Assembly: GCF_900106925.1 (NCBI RefSeq)
Contig: NZ_FNNZ01000002.1
Location: 62,001 to 126,000, forward strand
Origin: Thiocapsa roseopersicina
GTDB taxonomy: Bacteria; Pseudomonadota; Gammaproteobacteria; Chromatiales; Chromatiaceae
Reading direction: 5' to 3'
Length of the DNA stretch: 64,000 bases
Below the pieces are notes generated by a model. That model was given only the letters and a program-made list of their open reading frames with translations. It had not been told where the DNA came from and did not search any database. Each line of letters starts with the position of its first letter. The stretch's first letter is position 1. Below, piece after piece: positions 55,578 through 64,000 of the stretch. The position numbers and the translations under genes are program-made.

Positions 55578-57016
55578 TCGCCACCTCCGAAGACCGCGAC
55601 ATCGCGAAACAAGCAGGGCGGCGTGGCGTGACCGACGTAGACCGATTGATTGGGTTCGCCCTTCCCGCAGTTGCACACCCCGCGGATCTCCAGGCTCTCC
55701 GGGCCGCCCACGCCGTCGAGACTGCGCCAGAAGCTTGCGGAGATGCCACGATAGCCGGGGTTGCGCACCAACCCTTTGAGCTCGCCGTCTTCGATCAGCC
55801 GACCCAGCTCGCAGCCGAACTGGAACTTGTTGCGGCTGTCGTCGATCGACCAGGAGCGGTTGGTGTCCATCAGGATGCCCCGCTCCACCTGCGCGATCAG
55901 ATCGGCGAGACTGCCCTCCCCCGGCTCCAAGTTGATGTTGCCCATGCGATCGATCGGCGGGCGATCCCAACTGCTGGCACGTGTGTTGGCCGTGCCGGGT
56001 AGACCGGCGCGCGCTTGGGACAAGGCTCCGCCGAGCGGACGCTCCAGGATGCCGCGACGGATCAGATATTCACGCACGGCGGGCGCGCCCTCGTCGTCGG
56101 CGACACCCGAGACCAGCTCCATCGGCACGGTCGGGTCGAAGGTCACGTTCAGCAGCTCCGAGCCATAGCGGTAGCGACCGAACATGCCGGGCGTGACGAA
56201 GCTGGTGCCGGCATAGTTGCGCTCGTCGCCCAAGATACGGTCGAGCTCCAATGGATGACCGATGCTCTCGTGGATCTGCAGCACCATCTGGCTCGGCAGC
56301 AGGACGAGATCGCGGGTGTCCGTCGGACATTCCGGGGCATCCAAGAGGGCAAGCGCCTCCTCCGCCACGCGCGGGGCCTCCTCGAGCAGACACACGGCAA
56401 CGATCCGCTCCAGACCACCCTGCTGCGAGCCGTCGGAGCCGCCCCCATGCCTGCGCTGAGTCTGGCTCCCTGCATTGGCCACCGCGACCAGGCCCGGATG
56501 CACATAGTCCAGAACCTGCGAGACACGCCCGCCGTCGCTCGTAATCAGGAGCTGCGACACTCGGCGGCGCGCCAGCCAAGCCGACCAATCCACGATGCGA
56601 TCGTCGATCGCCAAGGCGTCGTTGGCGGCTTGCAGAATGTCGAGCTTCTCGCCGATCGGCAGCGTCGACCAAGGCTCCTCGACCGGCGTGCGATAGTCCG
56701 CGCGGGTGCTGCTGCGCGGATAGATGCCGGCCTCGAAGAGTCCGAGCCGGGCATGCACCCGAGCCCAGCCCGCGGCCCGCTCGGCCGCAGCGCGCAGCCC
56801 GGCGGCGCTGAGATCGCTGGTTGCGCCGTAACCGATTCCGCCGTCTTTGACGAGGGTGACCATGGCGCCGGAGGTGTAGGTCAGTCGACTCGGCTCGACC
56901 ACGCCCTGACGAACCTCCAAATGATCGTGCTCTTCCTCGACCAAACGCAAGGTCCAGTAATCACAGGCCGGCGCCTGGCTCAGGAAGCGTTCGGCGATGT
57001 CGCAAAGGTGCTGCAT
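55574..57016 (-). CDS. TldD-like zinc metalloprotease
   Basis: 480-residue U62-family protease with the zinc motif HESIGHPLELDR (HExxxH) in the middle and a conserved distal Cys in RGVCNCGKGEPNQS. The N-terminal barrel-like domain carries TYTSGAMVTLVKDGGIGYGAT. ATG 57016 starts the family N-terminus (MQHLCDIAERFL); upstream in-frame sequence looks non-coding. It overlaps the PmbA-like partner. Confidence 0.88.
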   Translation of the reverse strand: MQHLCDIAERFLSQAPACDYWTLRLVEEEHDHLEVRQGVVEPSRLTYTSGAMVTLVKDGGIGYGATSDLSAAGLRAAAERAAGWARVHARLGLFEAGIYPRSSTRADYRTPVEEPWSTLPIGEKLDILQAANDALAIDDRIVDWSAWLARRRVSQLLITSDGGRVSQVLDYVHPGLVAVANAGSQTQRRHGGGSDGSQQGGLERIVAVCLLEEAPRVAEEALALLDAPECPTDTRDLVLLPSQMVLQIHESIGHPLELDRILGDERNYAGTSFVTPGMFGRYRYGSELLNVTFDPTVPMELVSGVADDEGAPAVREYLIRRGILERPLGGALSQARAGLPGTANTRASSWDRPPIDRMGNINLEPGEGSLADLIAQVERGILMDTNRSWSIDDSRNKFQFGCELGRLIEDGELKGLVRNPGYRGISASFWRSLDGVGGPESLEIRGVCNCGKGEPNQSVYVGHATPPCLFRDVAVFGGGE

Positions 57017-57333
57017 ACGGAGATCCTGTCGTTTCAGAATCGAATAAGGGCACTCTGGTCGAGCGGCGCTCCCGCTGTCAACCGTGCGTCGAGTAATCCC
57101 GGGGTGCGCACCGCAGCTCGGGGGCAACAGTGCTGCAATGCGCCCCCATCCGATGGTGATAACATCCGCACGGCAAGATGAGGAGACGCCTGGATGCGAC
57201 GACGGGATCGGGGGCTTGCGCCGACCTAGACAAGCAGGGAATACCATTTCGGGCGGAGCCCGACGTCTCGGACGACTGTCCCGCACCATTCGGGCCCGGC
57301 CGCCGGCTTTCCACGTCAACTGCCCTGTCGAGA
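57017..57333. other. Divergent gap before the hybrid kinase
   Basis: 317 nt. The kinase frame is open back to 57178 and translation might start earlier, but the added residues are low-complexity and unlike a signal or domain. No clear promoter. Confidence 0.3.
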
Positions 57334-59688
57334 ATGATGGCTCAATTCAATCGTCGGCGATCCGATCAAGGCTCCACCGATCCAAGACAGGGTCCGAACA
57401 CGCATCGCGGCGCTCGAATCGGTGCCTTGGGACTCGCCTTGATCGGCGGCGCGACCCTGACGAGCGTCGGCGTCCTCTTGTGGGATTTGATCGCGCAGGC
57501 GCGTGCGCTCGGGTCGGATCCGGAGCTCTGGTCCGAGCTCGTTCGAACGGGGCTACCGACGCATGCCGCGCTCCTGCTCGGCACAGTCGCGATCTCGGCG
57601 GCGACATCGATCCTTTGGTGGATCCTGAGAAGTCGAGCGACAAGACGCGAGATCGCGTTTTTGACCGAAAGCCGTGCGCGCAATCGAGCCATCGTCGACA
57701 ACATGGCCGACGGTGCCGTTCATATCGACGGGGCCGGCCGGCTGGTCGCCATGAACCGCGTCGCCGAACGCATGTTCGGATACGACACCTCCGAGATCCG
57801 CGGCAAACCCATGTCGATCCTCTTCGCCGAGCCTTATCGCCGTGAGTACGAAGAGCGGATGCGCGACGCGCGCACGCTCGGCGACGCGGATGCCCTGACC
57901 GAGATCCGCGAGCTCGAGGGCCTGCGCAAGGATGCGACGAGCTTCCCGCTCTACCTGGCGATGAGCCGGGTCGATGTCGGCACCAGCCGCGTCTTTACCG
58001 CGATCGTGCGCGACCTCACCCAGACCCGCCGACAAATGGACGCGCTGGCCCGCGCGCGCGACGAGGCGATGTCCGCAGACCGGGCAAAAAGCGAGTTCCT
58101 GGCGATGATGAGCCACGAGATCCGCACGCCGATGAACGGCGTCCTCGGTATGCTCGAGCTGCTGCGCGACAGCCAACTCACCCGCCAACAGCAGGACTTC
58201 ATCACCACCGCCGAGAAATCGGGCGGTCTGCTGCTCACGGTCATCAACGACATCCTGGATTTCTCCAAGATCGAAGCCGGCAAGCTCGATCTTCAGGAGA
58301 TCGAGCTTGATCTGCGCAACACCGTGGAGGAGATCTCCGGGTTGGTCGCCTCGGCCGCGCGTGCGCGGCCAATCGAGGTGGCGAGCTTCGTTCACCCGGA
58401 CGTGCCCCGACTGCTGGTGGGCGATCCCTATCGCATCCGACAGATCCTCATGAATCTGATGGGCAATGCCGTGAAGTTCACCGACCGCGGCGAGGTGGTG
58501 GTCCGCGTCGCTTTGGATCGCAAGACCGCGGACGGCTGGATGGTTCGATTCGAGGTCTCGGATACCGGGATCGGGATCGATCCGCAGACCATTGAAGCCC
58601 TGTTTCGTCCCTTTACCCAAGCGGACGCGTCCACGACTCGCCGATTCGGCGGTACCGGACTCGGTCTGGTCATCTCCAAACGCCTTGTCGTGCTGATGGG
58701 CGGCGAGATCGGTGTGGAGAGCACGCCGGCCGTCGGCTCGCGGTTCTGGTTCACGCTGAGCCTGAAAACCGCAACCTCGGCTCCAGCCTGGGAGGAAACC
58801 GATCTCAACGGCGTTCGCACACTAATCGTCGACGACAATGCGACCAACCGCCTGATCCTGGAGAACCATCTCGCGCGCTGGGGCGCGCGAACCGAGTGCG
58901 CGGAAGACGGACCGCAAGCCTTGCAGGCGCTACAGCGCGGACTCGAGCAGGATCGGCCGTTCGAGCTGGCGATTCTGGACATGCAGATGCCGGGCATGGA
59001 CGGGATCGAGCTTGCGCATCGGATCAAGGGCGACGAGGCGCTCGGTGCGACACGGCTCATCATGCTCAGCTCGCTCGGTTATCCGGGACCCGAGGCGCGT
59101 CGGGTCGGCATCGAGGTGACCCTCCTCAAACCGGTCCGCGAGATCCTACTCCACGATGCAGCCGCCAAGGTCTTGGGGATGTCCCGACCGGATGCCGGCA
59201 TCGTACCCGTGCCCGCGAAACGTCCGACGCGACGATTCGACGCACGGGTTCTGGTTGCCGAGGACAATGCAGTCAATCAGAAGGTCGTCACCATGATGCT
59301 GCGCCGTTTCGGCATCGAGCCCGGAATCGCGCCCGACGGTCAGGCGGCGATCGAGGCCCTCGCGCAAGCGCGGTTCGATCTGATCCTCATGGATATTCAG
59401 ATGCCGAGGCTCAGCGGACACGAGGCGACGCGCCACATCCGCGCAGCCGAGCAGGCGCGCGGCGACGGCGAGCATATCCCCATCGTCGCCATGACCGCCG
59501 GTGTCTCCGAGCGCGATCGCGAGGACTGCTCCGCCGCCGGGATGGACGACTTCATCTCCAAGCCCGCGCAGATCGCCGAGCTCGAGGCCGTTCTGCTGCG
59601 CTGGCTACCGGGTCATGTGGTCGGACCGATCGCTCATCTGCCGACGGCAGGGAGCGCTGCACAACCGCTTGATCCGCGTCCCGCTTAA
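57334..59688 (+). CDS. Hybrid sensor histidine kinase with two receiver domains
   Basis: 784-residue membrane kinase. Two helices near the N-terminus (ALGLALIGGATLTSVGVLLW and LLLGTVAISAATSILWWIL) flank a short loop. A PAS domain (about 110-225), HisKA with MSHEIRTPMNG (phospho-His), an ATPase domain with GIGIDPQT and GGTGLGL, and two receivers follow: REC1 around LIVDDNATN/AILDMQMPG and REC2 around LVAEDNAVN/LILMDIQMP. REC1 keeps Asp and Lys (LLKP). No HPt domain is present, so a separate phosphotransfer protein is expected. The stop codon is formed by the left end of the repeat at 59687. Signal unknown. Confidence 0.93.
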   Translation: MMAQFNRRRSDQGSTDPRQGPNTHRGARIGALGLALIGGATLTSVGVLLWDLIAQARALGSDPELWSELVRTGLPTHAALLLGTVAISAATSILWWILRSRATRREIAFLTESRARNRAIVDNMADGAVHIDGAGRLVAMNRVAERMFGYDTSEIRGKPMSILFAEPYRREYEERMRDARTLGDADALTEIRELEGLRKDATSFPLYLAMSRVDVGTSRVFTAIVRDLTQTRRQMDALARARDEAMSADRAKSEFLAMMSHEIRTPMNGVLGMLELLRDSQLTRQQQDFITTAEKSGGLLLTVINDILDFSKIEAGKLDLQEIELDLRNTVEEISGLVASAARARPIEVASFVHPDVPRLLVGDPYRIRQILMNLMGNAVKFTDRGEVVVRVALDRKTADGWMVRFEVSDTGIGIDPQTIEALFRPFTQADASTTRRFGGTGLGLVISKRLVVLMGGEIGVESTPAVGSRFWFTLSLKTATSAPAWEETDLNGVRTLIVDDNATNRLILENHLARWGARTECAEDGPQALQALQRGLEQDRPFELAILDMQMPGMDGIELAHRIKGDEALGATRLIMLSSLGYPGPEARRVGIEVTLLKPVREILLHDAAAKVLGMSRPDAGIVPVPAKRPTRRFDARVLVAEDNAVNQKVVTMMLRRFGIEPGIAPDGQAAIEALAQARFDLILMDIQMPRLSGHEATRHIRAAEQARGDGEHIPIVAMTAGVSERDREDCSAAGMDDFISKPAQIAELEAVLLRWLPGHVVGPIAHLPTAGSAAQPLDPRPA

Positions 59689-59877
59689 ACCGCGTCCAGA
59701 GCGAGATGCTCACCTTCGAGTGAGCTCGACGTTTGTTGCATCCACGGCCCTTAGCGGGGACGCGGTTTAAAGTTATATATTTTTTAATGCTTTAAACCGC
59801 GCCGTCTCCAGCGGTCGTCAAAAACTGCCGGGGCCGATCCCATCCAAAAGCATCGCATACCGCACTGGGCGCGGTTT
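59687..59877. repeat. AAACCGCG/CGCGGTTT repeat element, complete copy
   Basis: 191 bp in two halves: 59687-59768 and 59794-59877, each starting AAACCGCG and ending CGCGGTTT, joined by a 25-bp AT-rich linker (59769-59793). The left half has an inner hairpin GCTCAC-CTTCGA-GTGAGC. Its first bases complete the kinase stop codon (TAA at 59686-59688). Compare 63060-63251 and 27621-27753. Confidence 0.92.
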
Positions 59878-59903
59878 TATCGAGCCGCCCTAACGTCGAT
59901 CGC

Positions 59904-60365
59904 TCAATGCTGCGGCGCCGGTTCGCCCGATGCGGGATCGGTGCGGGCAGACGCCCTGTCGATGTAGGCCAGCAAAGGCTCCGCCTCCTTGCGTTTGTCC
60001 GGATCGATTCGGATCGCCTCGTCCAGAGAGGCACGGGCGAGGTCGTATCGCGCGCTGTGCAGATAGGCCACGGACATCCCGACGAAGGCATTCGCGCTGT
60101 TCGGGTCCAGTCTCACGGTCTCGCGAAACTGCTCGATGGCACCCGAATAGTCCTGCTTCATCAGGAGCGCCCCGCCGAGACGCAACCGGGCCAAGGCGGA
60201 GGTCTGATCGGCCGCGACGGCCTCGCGCAGAACGGTGACGGCGGCATCGAGCTCGCCGGCCTGAATCTTCGCCTCGCCGTCTCGGATCAAAGCATCGGCA
60301 TCGGCGGCAAACGTCGCCGGGGAAGCCAGCAACAGGACAAGAAAGACGATCGGAATCGAACGCAT
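59904..60365 (-). CDS. Periplasmic TPR protein
   Basis: 153-residue exported protein: signal peptide IPIVFLVLLLASPATFA, then about three tetratricopeptide repeats (ALIRDGEAKIQAGELDAAV, ALARLRLGGALLMKQDYSGA, ANAFVGMSVAYLHSARYDLA). ATG 60365 opens the signal peptide. TPRs mediate protein-protein contacts. It lies downstream of the octaheme cytochrome gene (about 150 nt) on the same strand and could help its assembly, which is inference. Confidence 0.82.
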   Translation of the reverse strand: MRSIPIVFLVLLLASPATFAADADALIRDGEAKIQAGELDAAVTVLREAVAADQTSALARLRLGGALLMKQDYSGAIEQFRETVRLDPNSANAFVGMSVAYLHSARYDLARASLDEAIRIDPDKRKEAEPLLAYIDRASARTDPASGEPAPQH

Positions 60366-60472
60366 GGGTGGCTCTCGGGTGCTGGGCACTCCCGGACTCG
60401 GGAGCGGAGGGTTGGAACTGGAAGGGGGTTTGGATGATCGGTGATCGGGGATGGGCACGGCGTCGCCTGCAC

Positions 60473-60502
60473 CTGTAGGGGCGAATTCATTCGCCCCTAC
60501 AG
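60473..60502. terminator. 13-bp perfect hairpin between the cytochrome and TPR genes
   Basis: CTGTAGGGGCGAA-TTCA-TTCGCCCCTACAG. It starts 16 nt beyond the cytochrome stop (minus strand). Similar GTAGGGGCGAAT palindromes are dispersed repeats in many bacteria, so it may be both a repeat and a terminator. Confidence 0.7.
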
Positions 60503-60518
60503 CCGAGCACTCGACGCC

Positions 60519-62039
60519 TTACTTCAACGATCCCTCGCCATAGCGGGCCTCGAAGCCTTTGCGCACCACCTCGAGCTGATCCTTGCTCATGCCGTTGAAG
60601 TACCAGTCATGCCCGTCGATGGGCTTGAAGTATTCCTCCAGCAGGGCGACCGCGAACTCGTCGTTGCCGTCCTTCTTGATCACCACCTCCTTGAGCTCCG
60701 GGATCCATTTGAAGTAGGTGTGCTGGGCGACCTCGTACATGCCGTGCCACCAGGTGTAGTCCGGCCCGCTCATGGATGCACCGTGGCGCGCGCGACGCCC
60801 CTCGTGATGCCAGATCTCCCACCAGGTCCACTCGATCTTCTCGTCGAAGGGCGCACCCGTGATGTAGCCGCCTTCCTTGAGTCGATCCATCATGGCGGCG
60901 ATCGGCTTGGCGAACTTGTCGTTGTAGAGGTCGACCACGTCGTCGAACTGCTTGTAATGGCCGGTCACGACGCTTTCGGCATGACAGCCGAAGCAGACCT
61001 TTTCCATCTTGGCGCGCCGGTCCTTCCAGGTCAGCACCTCGACGACGGTAGAGCCTTTCGCCTCGTCGCCCACGGCCGGGATCGGCTGACCCTCGGGCAC
61101 GTCGAACTCCTGACCGTTTTCGAGCTTGACCAGATTGATCTTGGTCGAGATCGGTGGACGCAGGGTCCAGGAAATGCGCTCGCCGACGTTGTGCGTCGCC
61201 CCGATCCCCGGGCCGGCGCTCATGTGGCAGGTCGCACAGGTGGGTGCGGCCGAGTAATCCACGCCCGCGACCCATTTACGCGAGTCGAGGTTCATCTCGT
61301 CGACCTTGGCGCGGTAGATGATGCCGTGCTTGGATTCGTTGTAGACCTCGATCTGAGGATGATCCGGTCCGACATGGCATTTGCCGCAGGTATCGGGCGT
61401 GCGCGCTTGAGCCCGCGAGAAGCGATGCCGACCGTGACAGGCCGTGCAGGAGCCGAGGCTGCCGTCCGGGTTGATCCGGCCGATACCGGTGTTGGGCCAG
61501 GTCCCCGGGGTCGGGCGACCCTTGTTCTTGCCTTCGGTGTAGAACTCCAACTCGCCGCCGTGACACTGCTTGCAGCCGGCGTTGACCGCGGCGGGTCCAC
61601 CAATGACCTCGCCGAGCAGATTGTCGAGCGAGCCCAGGATCTGCCCGGCCTTGGCGTGATGGGAGCCGTCCATCTCTTGGAACTCGGTCTCGTGACAGGT
61701 CGAGCAATTCTTCGGCGTCACCACGATGGAGATGAACTCGCCCTCGTGCTTGAAGGCATCGACCGCGCCCTCCTCGCGCTGATGGCAGTCCAGACAGTTC
61801 ACGCCGGCCTGACCGTGCGCACTGTGGTTCCACTCCCAGTAAAGACCCGGGTTCTCGGTCATATGACAATCCACGCACTCCTCACCGCGTGGATCGCCCC
61901 AATCGACCCCGGCCTGCCCGCTTGGACGCGCAGCATCGACCGTCGTTGCAAGGGCGAGAAGCCCGATGGCGAAACCCAATCGGACGAGACCGACCCGATC
62001 GAGGCCCGCGGGACTCGGTCCGCGAGGATATTGCTTCAT
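60519..62039 (-). CDS. Octaheme c-type cytochrome, hydroxylamine oxidoreductase family
   Basis: 506-residue exported protein: signal peptide LVRLGFAIGLLALATTVDA, then eight CxxCH sites (CVDCH, CLDCH, CSTCH, CKQCH, CTACH, CGKCH, CATCH, CFGCH), the number and spacing of HAO-type octaheme cytochromes. After the eighth heme comes GPDYTWWHGMYEVAQH; whether its Tyr corresponds to the heme-crosslinking Tyr of ammonia-oxidiser HAO needs an alignment. If not, a reductive or hydroxylamine-detoxifying role is likely. ATG 62039 starts the signal. Divergent from fccA with three FNR/DNR-type boxes between. Confidence 0.88.
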   Translation of the reverse strand: MKQYPRGPSPAGLDRVGLVRLGFAIGLLALATTVDAARPSGQAGVDWGDPRGEECVDCHMTENPGLYWEWNHSAHGQAGVNCLDCHQREEGAVDAFKHEGEFISIVVTPKNCSTCHETEFQEMDGSHHAKAGQILGSLDNLLGEVIGGPAAVNAGCKQCHGGELEFYTEGKNKGRPTPGTWPNTGIGRINPDGSLGSCTACHGRHRFSRAQARTPDTCGKCHVGPDHPQIEVYNESKHGIIYRAKVDEMNLDSRKWVAGVDYSAAPTCATCHMSAGPGIGATHNVGERISWTLRPPISTKINLVKLENGQEFDVPEGQPIPAVGDEAKGSTVVEVLTWKDRRAKMEKVCFGCHAESVVTGHYKQFDDVVDLYNDKFAKPIAAMMDRLKEGGYITGAPFDEKIEWTWWEIWHHEGRRARHGASMSGPDYTWWHGMYEVAQHTYFKWIPELKEVVIKKDGNDEFAVALLEEYFKPIDGHDWYFNGMSKDQLEVVRKGFEARYGEGSLK

Positions 62040-62209
62040 AGTGCACTCCGGATTCTTTGTTATGGACCCCGTCCCTGGGCCAGTCGGCGAGCTCTCGCGC
62101 TGACGACCCTCGCCTGATCGACCGACATGCCGAGAAACCACGGGTGCTCATCGGTCTTGGCAATCATCCCTATCGACCCGGACGATGCCGAGGGGATCTC
62201 CGGGCGGCC

Positions 62210-62357
62210 TTGATACAAGTCAAATTTCACCGGCGGTTGATGGATGATTGATCTTTGTCAATGACCCTGCGTTTGTTCGGATTTTCGTTGGGGAGACCGC
62301 CGCCGCACGGCCGATGTCGGGTGCCGGAACCAACCGATCGGCCTTGACTTGAATCAA
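62210..62357. promoter_or_regulatory. Three FNR/DNR-type boxes between octaheme cytochrome and fccA
   Basis: TTGATACAAGTCAA (62210-62223), TTGATCTTTGTCAA (62248-62261) and TTGACTTGAATCAA (62344-62357) all fit TTGA(C/T)-N4-(A/G)TCAA. The third is the centre of a longer palindrome beginning CGGCCTTGA. They lie in the 431-nt divergent gap. Confidence 0.7.
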
Positions 62358-62470
62358 GGCCGAGCCCTCGGGAGTCGTTCAAGGTGCCGCGAAAACAACA
62401 ATGATCCTCCGGTCGCAACCCTGCAGACGGTCGCAACCCGGAGGCCTGTCGACCCAAAGGAGAGAGTGCC

Positions 62471-63061
62471 ATGCCAAGACCCACTTGGAGCCGCGCCCTG
62501 TGCGTCGGGCTCCTGATCGGGACGTTCCCGAGCCTGCCGCTCCATGCCGAGGAGATCCGCTCCGAGAGCATGCTCGCCAACACCTGCGCCGGCTGTCACG
62601 GCACGCTCGGCGCGAGCGCCGGGGAGGTCATGCCGACCATCGGCGGGCTGGACAAGGGTTATCTCGTCGAGGTGCTCACCGACTACAAGACCGGTCGGCG
62701 ACCCTCGACCATCATGGGTCGCATCATGCTGGGCTATGGTGATCAGGAGATCAACGCGATCGCGAGCTTTTACGCCGCTCAGCCCTGGGTCTCCACCGAC
62801 CGTGTCGCCGTTGCGGATCAACTCGCCGAGGCACCGGCCCTGCACGAACGCTACTGCGAGAGTTGTCATCAGGACGGCGGGCGCTCGCAGGACAAGGAAT
62901 CGCCGCGCATGGCAGGGCAATGGGCAGGTTATCTGCAGTACGCCATGCAGGCCTGTCGCGACGGCGAGCGCTGCCACCCGCGCAAGATGAGAAACCGCGT
63001 CGCGGATCTCTCGGACGCGGAAATCGCGGCCCTGGCCCATTTCTACGAAAGTCAGAAGTAA
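62471..63061 (+). CDS. fccA: FccA, diheme cytochrome subunit of flavocytochrome c sulfide dehydrogenase
   Basis: 196-residue periplasmic diheme cytochrome: signal peptide ALCVGLLIGTFPSLPLHA, first heme site CAGCH (about residue 38) and second CESCH (about residue 131), in two similar cytochrome c domains. It accepts electrons from the FccB flavin during sulfide oxidation. ATG 62471 has AAAGGAGAG upstream. The TAA stop is formed by the left end of a repeat that separates it from fccB by 205 nt, an unusual gap for this operon. Confidence 0.92.
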   Translation: MPRPTWSRALCVGLLIGTFPSLPLHAEEIRSESMLANTCAGCHGTLGASAGEVMPTIGGLDKGYLVEVLTDYKTGRRPSTIMGRIMLGYGDQEINAIASFYAAQPWVSTDRVAVADQLAEAPALHERYCESCHQDGGRSQDKESPRMAGQWAGYLQYAMQACRDGERCHPRKMRNRVADLSDAEIAALAHFYESQK

Positions 63062-63251
63062 ACCGCGTCCAGAGCGAGATGCTCGTTTTCGAGTGAGCTC
63101 GACGTTTAGTGCATCCACAGCCCTTAGCGGGGGACGCGGTTTAAAATGATATATTTTTTAATATTTTAAACCGCGCAGACTCCAGCGGTGGTCAAGTCTG
63201 CCGGGGCCGATCCCATCGAAAGAACATCGCATACCGCGCCGGGCGCGGTTT
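63060..63251. repeat. AAACCGCG/CGCGGTTT repeat element inside the fccA-fccB operon
   Basis: 192 bp: halves 63060-63142 and 63168-63251 with the same ends and AT-rich linker as 59687-59877. The left end supplies the fccA stop codon (TAA 63059-63061) and the right end is followed by TTTAAGAGGA, close to the fccB ribosome site. Confidence 0.92.
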
Positions 63252-63266
63252 AAGAGGATCCACAGG

Positions 63267-64000
63267 ATGAACACGCTGACCCGTAGAAACTTTCTGCAGT
63301 CCTCCCTGCTGTCCACGGCCGCCGTGCTTGGCGGGCCGTCGCTCGCCGTGCATGCCGCAACGCCGCCGAAGGCCCGTGTGGTCGTGATCGGCGGCGGTTA
63401 CGGCGGCACCATCGCGGCCAAGTACCTGCAGATGTCGGACCCGGAGATCCGCGTCACCTTGATCGAAAAGGACTCGGCCTACGTCTCCTGCCCGCTCAGC
63501 AACGAGGTGCTCGGCGGCGAGCGCGATCTGGCCAGCCTCACCTTCGACTATCGCGGCCTAACCCGTCGCGGGATCGCCGTGATGCAGGACACCGTCGTCG
63601 AGATCGATCCGGTACAACACTTCGTCACAGGCGCGAGCGGCAACCGCTACAACTACGACAAGTTGATCGTCTCGCCCGGCGTGGATTACGACTGGGCGGC
63701 GATCGAAGGCATGTCCGAGGCGGTGGCCGAAAAGATCCCCCACGCCTGGAAGGCCGGCAAGCAGACCCAAATCCTGCGCAGACAGTTGGAAGCGATGGAG
63801 GACGGCGGCGTCTTCTATATCGTGGCACCGCCGAATCCATTTCGCTGTCCGCCGGGCCCCTACGAGCGCGCCGCACAGGTCGCGCACTATTTCTCGACCC
63901 ATAAGCCCAAATCCAAGATCGTGATCCTCGACGCGAAGGACGCCTTCTCCAAACAGGCACTCTTCCAGGCCGGTTGGGAGGAGCACTACGGCGACATGAT
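63267..64000 (+). CDS. fccB: FccB, flavoprotein subunit of flavocytochrome c sulfide dehydrogenase (partial)
   Basis: First 244 codons; the gene runs off the window. Tat-type signal [20 protein letters not shown], then the FAD fold [17 protein letters not shown]. Cys in [15 protein letters not shown] is the residue to which FAD is covalently bound in A. vinosum FccB, and Cys in [15 protein letters not shown] corresponds to one half of the catalytic disulfide. The enzyme oxidises sulfide to polysulfide or sulfur in the periplasm. ATG 63267 has AGG just upstream. Confidence 0.95.
   Translation, partial: MNTLTRRNFLQSSLLSTAAVLGGPSLAVHAATPPKARVVVIGGGYGGTIAAKYLQMSDPEIRVTLIEKDSAYVSCPLSNEVLGGERDLASLTFDYRGLTRRGIAVMQDTVVEIDPVQHFVTGASGNRYNYDKLIVSPGVDYDWAAIEGMSEAVAEKIPHAWKAGKQTQILRRQLEAMEDGGVFYIVAPPNPFRCPPGPYERAAQVAHYFSTHKPKSKIVILDAKDAFSKQALFQAGWEEHYGDM

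Noticed and set aside
57178-57333. Longer N-terminus for the hybrid kinase
   Set aside because: The added 52 residues have no signal or domain features and no better ribosome site; left as an alternative only.

Overview
The window comes from a GC-rich anoxygenic phototroph, almost certainly a purple sulfur bacterium of the Chromatiaceae (Allochromatium/Thiocystis/Thiocapsa type). The evidence is a complete reverse-type dsr operon for oxidising stored sulfur (dsrABEFHCMKLJOPNR plus the start of dsrS), light-harvesting LH2 (puc) genes with pucC, and flavocytochrome c sulfide dehydrogenase (fccA and the start of fccB). The genus cannot be decided from the sequence alone.

Layout. 1-13.3 kb (minus strand): the dsr operon in the canonical A. 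vinosum order, with a recognisable promoter before dsrA. 13.7-17.1 kb (plus): a TauD-type dioxygenase, two small uncharacterised proteins, a Cas6/Cmx6-like protein with no CRISPR array nearby, and a second DsrC-family protein without either redox cysteine. 17.6-20.7 kb: an OprB-type porin and SelO. 20.9-23.7 kb: a beta-carbonic-anhydrase-family enzyme behind an exact sigma-54 promoter, an FmdB-type zinc ribbon protein and a sigma-54 activator. 23.8-29.3 kb: iron- and metal-related genes (hemP, an ISAs1-type IS, a NikL/NikK-like pair, a Fur-controlled small gene, a DUF2325 protein). 29.4-33.7 kb (minus): pucC and two nearly identical four-gene puc blocks, each behind a double TGT-N12-ACA operator. 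33.9-37.4 kb: a membrane-anchored protein, two complementary bacterioferritins, Bfd and a diheme peroxidase. 37.7-49.4 kb: a GH17-GT2 glucan synthase, RlpA, an ABC exporter whose ATPase gene carries an amber stop, a lipoprotein hydrolase, a DsbA-like protein, a KaiC/PEP-binding hybrid and GdhA. 49.7-54.2 kb: an XRE remnant, a type IIG restriction-modification enzyme and a REP-associated transposase with its REPs. 54.2-60.4 kb: a PmbA/TldD pair, a hybrid histidine kinase and a TPR protein. 60.5-64 kb: an octaheme HAO-like cytochrome divergent from fccA-fccB, with three FNR/DNR-type boxes between them.

The strongest candidates for undescribed biology are: the Cas6-like/cysteine-less DsrC cassette beside dsr; the sigma-54-controlled carbonic-anhydrase-family operon with its own activator; a dispersed structured repeat with AAACCGCG/CGCGGTTT ends that supplies stop codons to upstream genes and splits fccA from fccB; and the octaheme cytochrome under apparent FNR/DNR control. 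Three near-identical Fur-type operators connect hemP, a DUF2325 locus and the bacterioferritin locus. All functional statements rest on motifs read by eye; no database search was possible.
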